Assembly (NCBI GenBank): GCA_964304625.1
Contig: OZ199838.1
Span: forward strand, 9,672,001 to 9,736,000
Source of the DNA: Kudoa neothunni
Lineage: Eukaryota > Cnidaria
DNA length: 64,000 nucleotides
Direction: 5' to 3'
Below are positions 60,937 through 64,000 of this stretch, in pieces (the first letter of the stretch is position 1; every line of letters starts with the position of its first letter). A program made the position numbers and the translations under genes. The notes under the pieces were generated by a model that had not been told where the DNA came from, made no database searches, and saw only the letters and a list, made by a program, of their open reading frames with translations.

Positions 60937-63123
60937 CCACTATATAATACACCAAAAAGTTGGGTTGAATAATGCAATCGTTGAGTAAGCCTTTTTGAGA
61001 GTTAAGCACCTGTGTTCAAATCCATCAATAATGAGTTCAAAATCACAACCAAATACGGATCTGTAAACAGTTATATTTTCACTGATGTGTTCATGGATTA
61101 GTTGACAAGACTTTTTGTTCTGCAGTCAACACAAAAATACAAGAAGAAATAATTTAATTCAGCTACCATGGTGATGTATTTTAGAAGTTTGAAAATCATT
61201 TCAACAGTAAATATTTCGTTGTCAGCTGTCTCAAAAAGGTCAATAAAAGATGTGTTAAATCATAAGTTACTGGTCATGTTTGAGATAACGACAAATCCAT
61301 AGCTGACAATCTGAGAAATCACGTCAGGATATTGATTATAGTTTTCCCAGACTAGAGAACGATTAAAGTAGGTCTTAACTAAGATAGTAGACAACATACA
61401 CAACTTATCGCAAAGATTTTCTTCTTCGAACGAAGCATGAGTAGAAGAACTTGGTTTGTTGAGATGGGATAAACTTTGTCTAAGCTAAACCATAATTATA
61501 TTATTCATATCGTATGTGGATATTAAGATATTATAATTTGATAACGTCAGTTTAAGTCAATACACTGATGAAAAATAATTAAAATCGTGTTTACTTTTCT
61601 CATAGAGCTTGAATCATCCGATAAAAGTTGAAGATCATCAAGAATGTTGGTGCATCTGAAGGCTTGTGCCAAAAATAAAAAAATTGGACCATCATATTCA
61701 CTATATATAATCGACCTCAAGTATTCATCGCAATGTTTTATACCATTTAACAGAAGGATAATTAACTGTTGTGAATGTGAACTAGATAAACGACGTAAGA
61801 CCAAAAAGTCCAACATATCAATACTAGATTTTTTAATTTTTGTAACGAAAGTACAGACGACTGATAATTCTCATATTCTTTTCGAAAACGTCTTCAAATT
61901 TACTGTTGCACAATGATCCACTCTACAAATACTTACGCTATTTTATGACACAGGATTTCATCTACAAAATTGAGACATTCCTAGCCAAATATATACCAAA
62001 GTGTAGCGAATACGAGATTACCCAAAAGAACATTTCGTTCCAACAACTTTCCCATTGAATCTAATATCTCGTCAATATTACACTCTCATAACTACCAACT
62101 CACTATTGGGGAGTTGGATAACCACATAGGTCGATTAAACATTATGTAGACAAAAAATAGATATTTCAATGTTATCCACATATTGTAGTTTTCATCTTCT
62201 GGTCTAACATCATTTCTATCCATCAACTAAACAATACGAGTCATATAGTAGGGATTTGTACAAATACTAAAGTTACGTGTTCTATCACTGATTTGTATGA
62301 TGCTTTATTGATATTCGAATAGATAGGATCATAGGAATTGTTAGGTAGACACTAGAAAACAATAAATTTAAATTATAAAATCAGTCCATTACCAAAATAT
62401 TCTTCACGATAATTGTTGTCATTAAAATCTTCACTTTAACTGTTTTACAATAAATTTGATATTTTTATGTATAAAAATGAAAAATACGTGACACCACTTT
62501 TAGTAGAATAATTTTCATAATATAATCCGTAAAAATCTATAAACACTCACAGCATCTTATCAAAAACCTACAAAATTTTACCTCTATAAATGGCAACATT
62601 ATAGGAAATGCTAAGATTCGGCTGTTTTCTAACTGGTCCAATTTCTTATCACATTCAGTTAGAACCGCATTTATTATCTAACATCATAATAAAAGTAGAA
62701 TGATAGTATCTAGCAATTACTATTGTGATTTTATCGTTGTGATCTGAATACACGTTTAAATTGTAGCTGTGACATAACTTGATCAGATGAGTGGATATAC
62801 ACTCCTATATTATCACACAATTTTTGATGTAGAAATTAAACAAGCAAATCAAATACAATATTATCTTCGAGATTATTTAGATTGAATTCGGATACTATTT
62901 TTTGTATCAGAGTACGTTGTTTGGTAAACTAGAATGAGTTATAATTTTAAAGGGATGTCTAAGATACATTTTTCCAATCCAATAATTGTTCTATATCTGG
63001 TTTGGTTAATTCAGCGGAATCACCTGTTTCGTTTTCATTTTTCTATAAGTTAATTTTTGATAATATTTTTTGAGATAAACTTACAGATAACAGTTTTCTG
63101 TACACTTTTTCAGAAATTGACAT
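60937..63123 (-). CDS. Unrecognised multi-exon gene rich in helices
   Basis: Minus strand from MSISEKVYRKLLS at 63123 (donor GTAAGT), then many short exons between small introns. Readable blocks: ELTKPDIEQLLDWKN, FTKQRTLIQKIVSEFNLNN, ECISTHLIKLCHSYNLNVYS, LENSRILAFPIMLPFIE, IDEILDSMGKLLERN, ECLNFVDEILCHK, SSHSQQLIILLLNGIKHCDE, ENLCDKLCMLSTILVKTYFN, EMIFKLLKYITM, and last VLNSQKGLLNDCIIQPNFLV (donor at 60936). The blocks are leucine-rich, amphipathic and repeatedly helix-like, as in large ARM/HEAT-type scaffolds, but no family signature was recognised. Not every junction was verified for phase. The gene probably continues below 60937. Confidence 0.5.
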
Positions 63124-64000
63124 TCTAAATGACCGGTTCTTCAGCAATTAATTGAATTACAATCGTGACGTATCGTATATTTTCATCCCGATTCGATACT
63201 TAAAGATAAAAACAAATTGGTGGTTTGTTGTGTGATATTACGTTGTTCAATGCGATTTTTTAATCAATGCTAAAAGATTAAGATATAATGATATCTTTTA
63301 TTTGTTGAATACCATTTAATTAATTCATTCAATAGTCACTATATTTTATCGTAATTAATTTTAGATCTCCGATAATCACTCGTTTGAAAAAATGAATTAA
63401 TGGAGCCAAATATATTATGTATTCTAATTAAATGGAAAAAACTATAATTAAATATAATATATCTTGACTTGATTAATGTTAAATACAATATTAGAATACA
63501 AATTTTGACAAACTATTAATCTTTATTCTAAGATTCGTGTTATTTTGAGGTCTAACAATAATTATTCATTTATTATAATATTCCATGATAGTGAAAAAAA
63601 CTCCAATGAGAATAGCAATCTTAAAAAATTACGGCGTACACGATGTACAAAGCATTCCACGTGATTATCTTTGATGATACGCAGTGTCCATTGGCACGAA
63701 CATGTTAATTAGGCCGTTCCTTTAGTTTTATTTCACTTAAAGTAAAATTTAATACCATTATAAATACGATATAAGTATTTTTTTAAATTTTAAGGGTATG
63801 ATAGTATCAATTAAATATGAAATTACGTAATTATATGAAAATAATCTTGTCACACGAATAACGATTATTAAACAATTATTTGTAATATTTGCGTTTAAAT
63901 TTTAAGTCCATAACACTCAAAGACACGTAGATATTGTAACGTGATAAAACTTTCGTAATGGACACTAGTACAAGTTGAGAGAATGTTGAGAATAACAATA
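63124..64000. other. Upstream flank, no gene seen
   Basis: A+T-rich sequence beyond the start codon at 63123; presumably holds its promoter. Nothing else recognised. Confidence 0.4.

Overview
The window looks like nuclear DNA of an animal with an A+T-rich, intron-rich genome. An integrin beta gene points to a metazoan or close relative. Most genes that can be read through have many very short introns (about 35-70 bases, GT-AG). A fast-evolving parasitic animal, for example a myxozoan, would fit, but nothing here proves the lineage.

Host genes, left to right: the 3' part of an integrin beta gene (36-1741, +); a complete 15-exon AP-1/AP-2 beta-adaptin gene (8057-12100, -), which splices in frame to 932 codons; a small two-exon gene of unknown function (12375-12808, -); two related cytosolic purine 5'-nucleotidase (NT5C2-like) genes in the same direction (25189-27754 and 33184-35722, +), the first with frame breaks in its 5' half and the second intact over 19 exons; an aldehyde dehydrogenase of the ALDH3 type with several frame breaks (37860-39671, +); a CNOT2-like subunit of the CCR4-NOT deadenylase with a 3.3-kb intron full of transposons (49456-54887, +); and two partly resolved, unrecognised minus-strand genes (57341-58005 and 60937-63123).

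The rest is mostly transposon graveyard plus A+T-rich sequence with no gene seen. At 2907-7112 an old piggyBac element is interrupted by a younger one, each with its own TTAA flanks. A second nested piggyBac pair (27959-30389) lies between the two nucleotidase paralogs, and a 75-bp minimal piggyBac (23660-23734) consists of little more than two ends. A MULE (14377-17711) has long inverted ends, an exact 9-bp target duplication and an almost complete spliced transposase; it is probably the youngest element here. There are also a Tc1/mariner-like element (18925-20136), two pogo/Tigger-type elements and a related MITE, several hAT-type elements including two copies of one ~0.5-kb family, two copies of one tRNA-derived SINE family, and a small fossil fragment of an LTR retroelement.

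Functionally the host genes cover cell adhesion (integrin), clathrin-coat sorting (beta-adaptin), purine nucleotide turnover (NT5C2 pair), aldehyde detoxification (ALDH3) and mRNA deadenylation (CNOT2). They are neighbours without an obvious shared pathway, as expected for a metazoan chromosome. I found no CRISPR array, rRNA gene or convincing functional tRNA gene.
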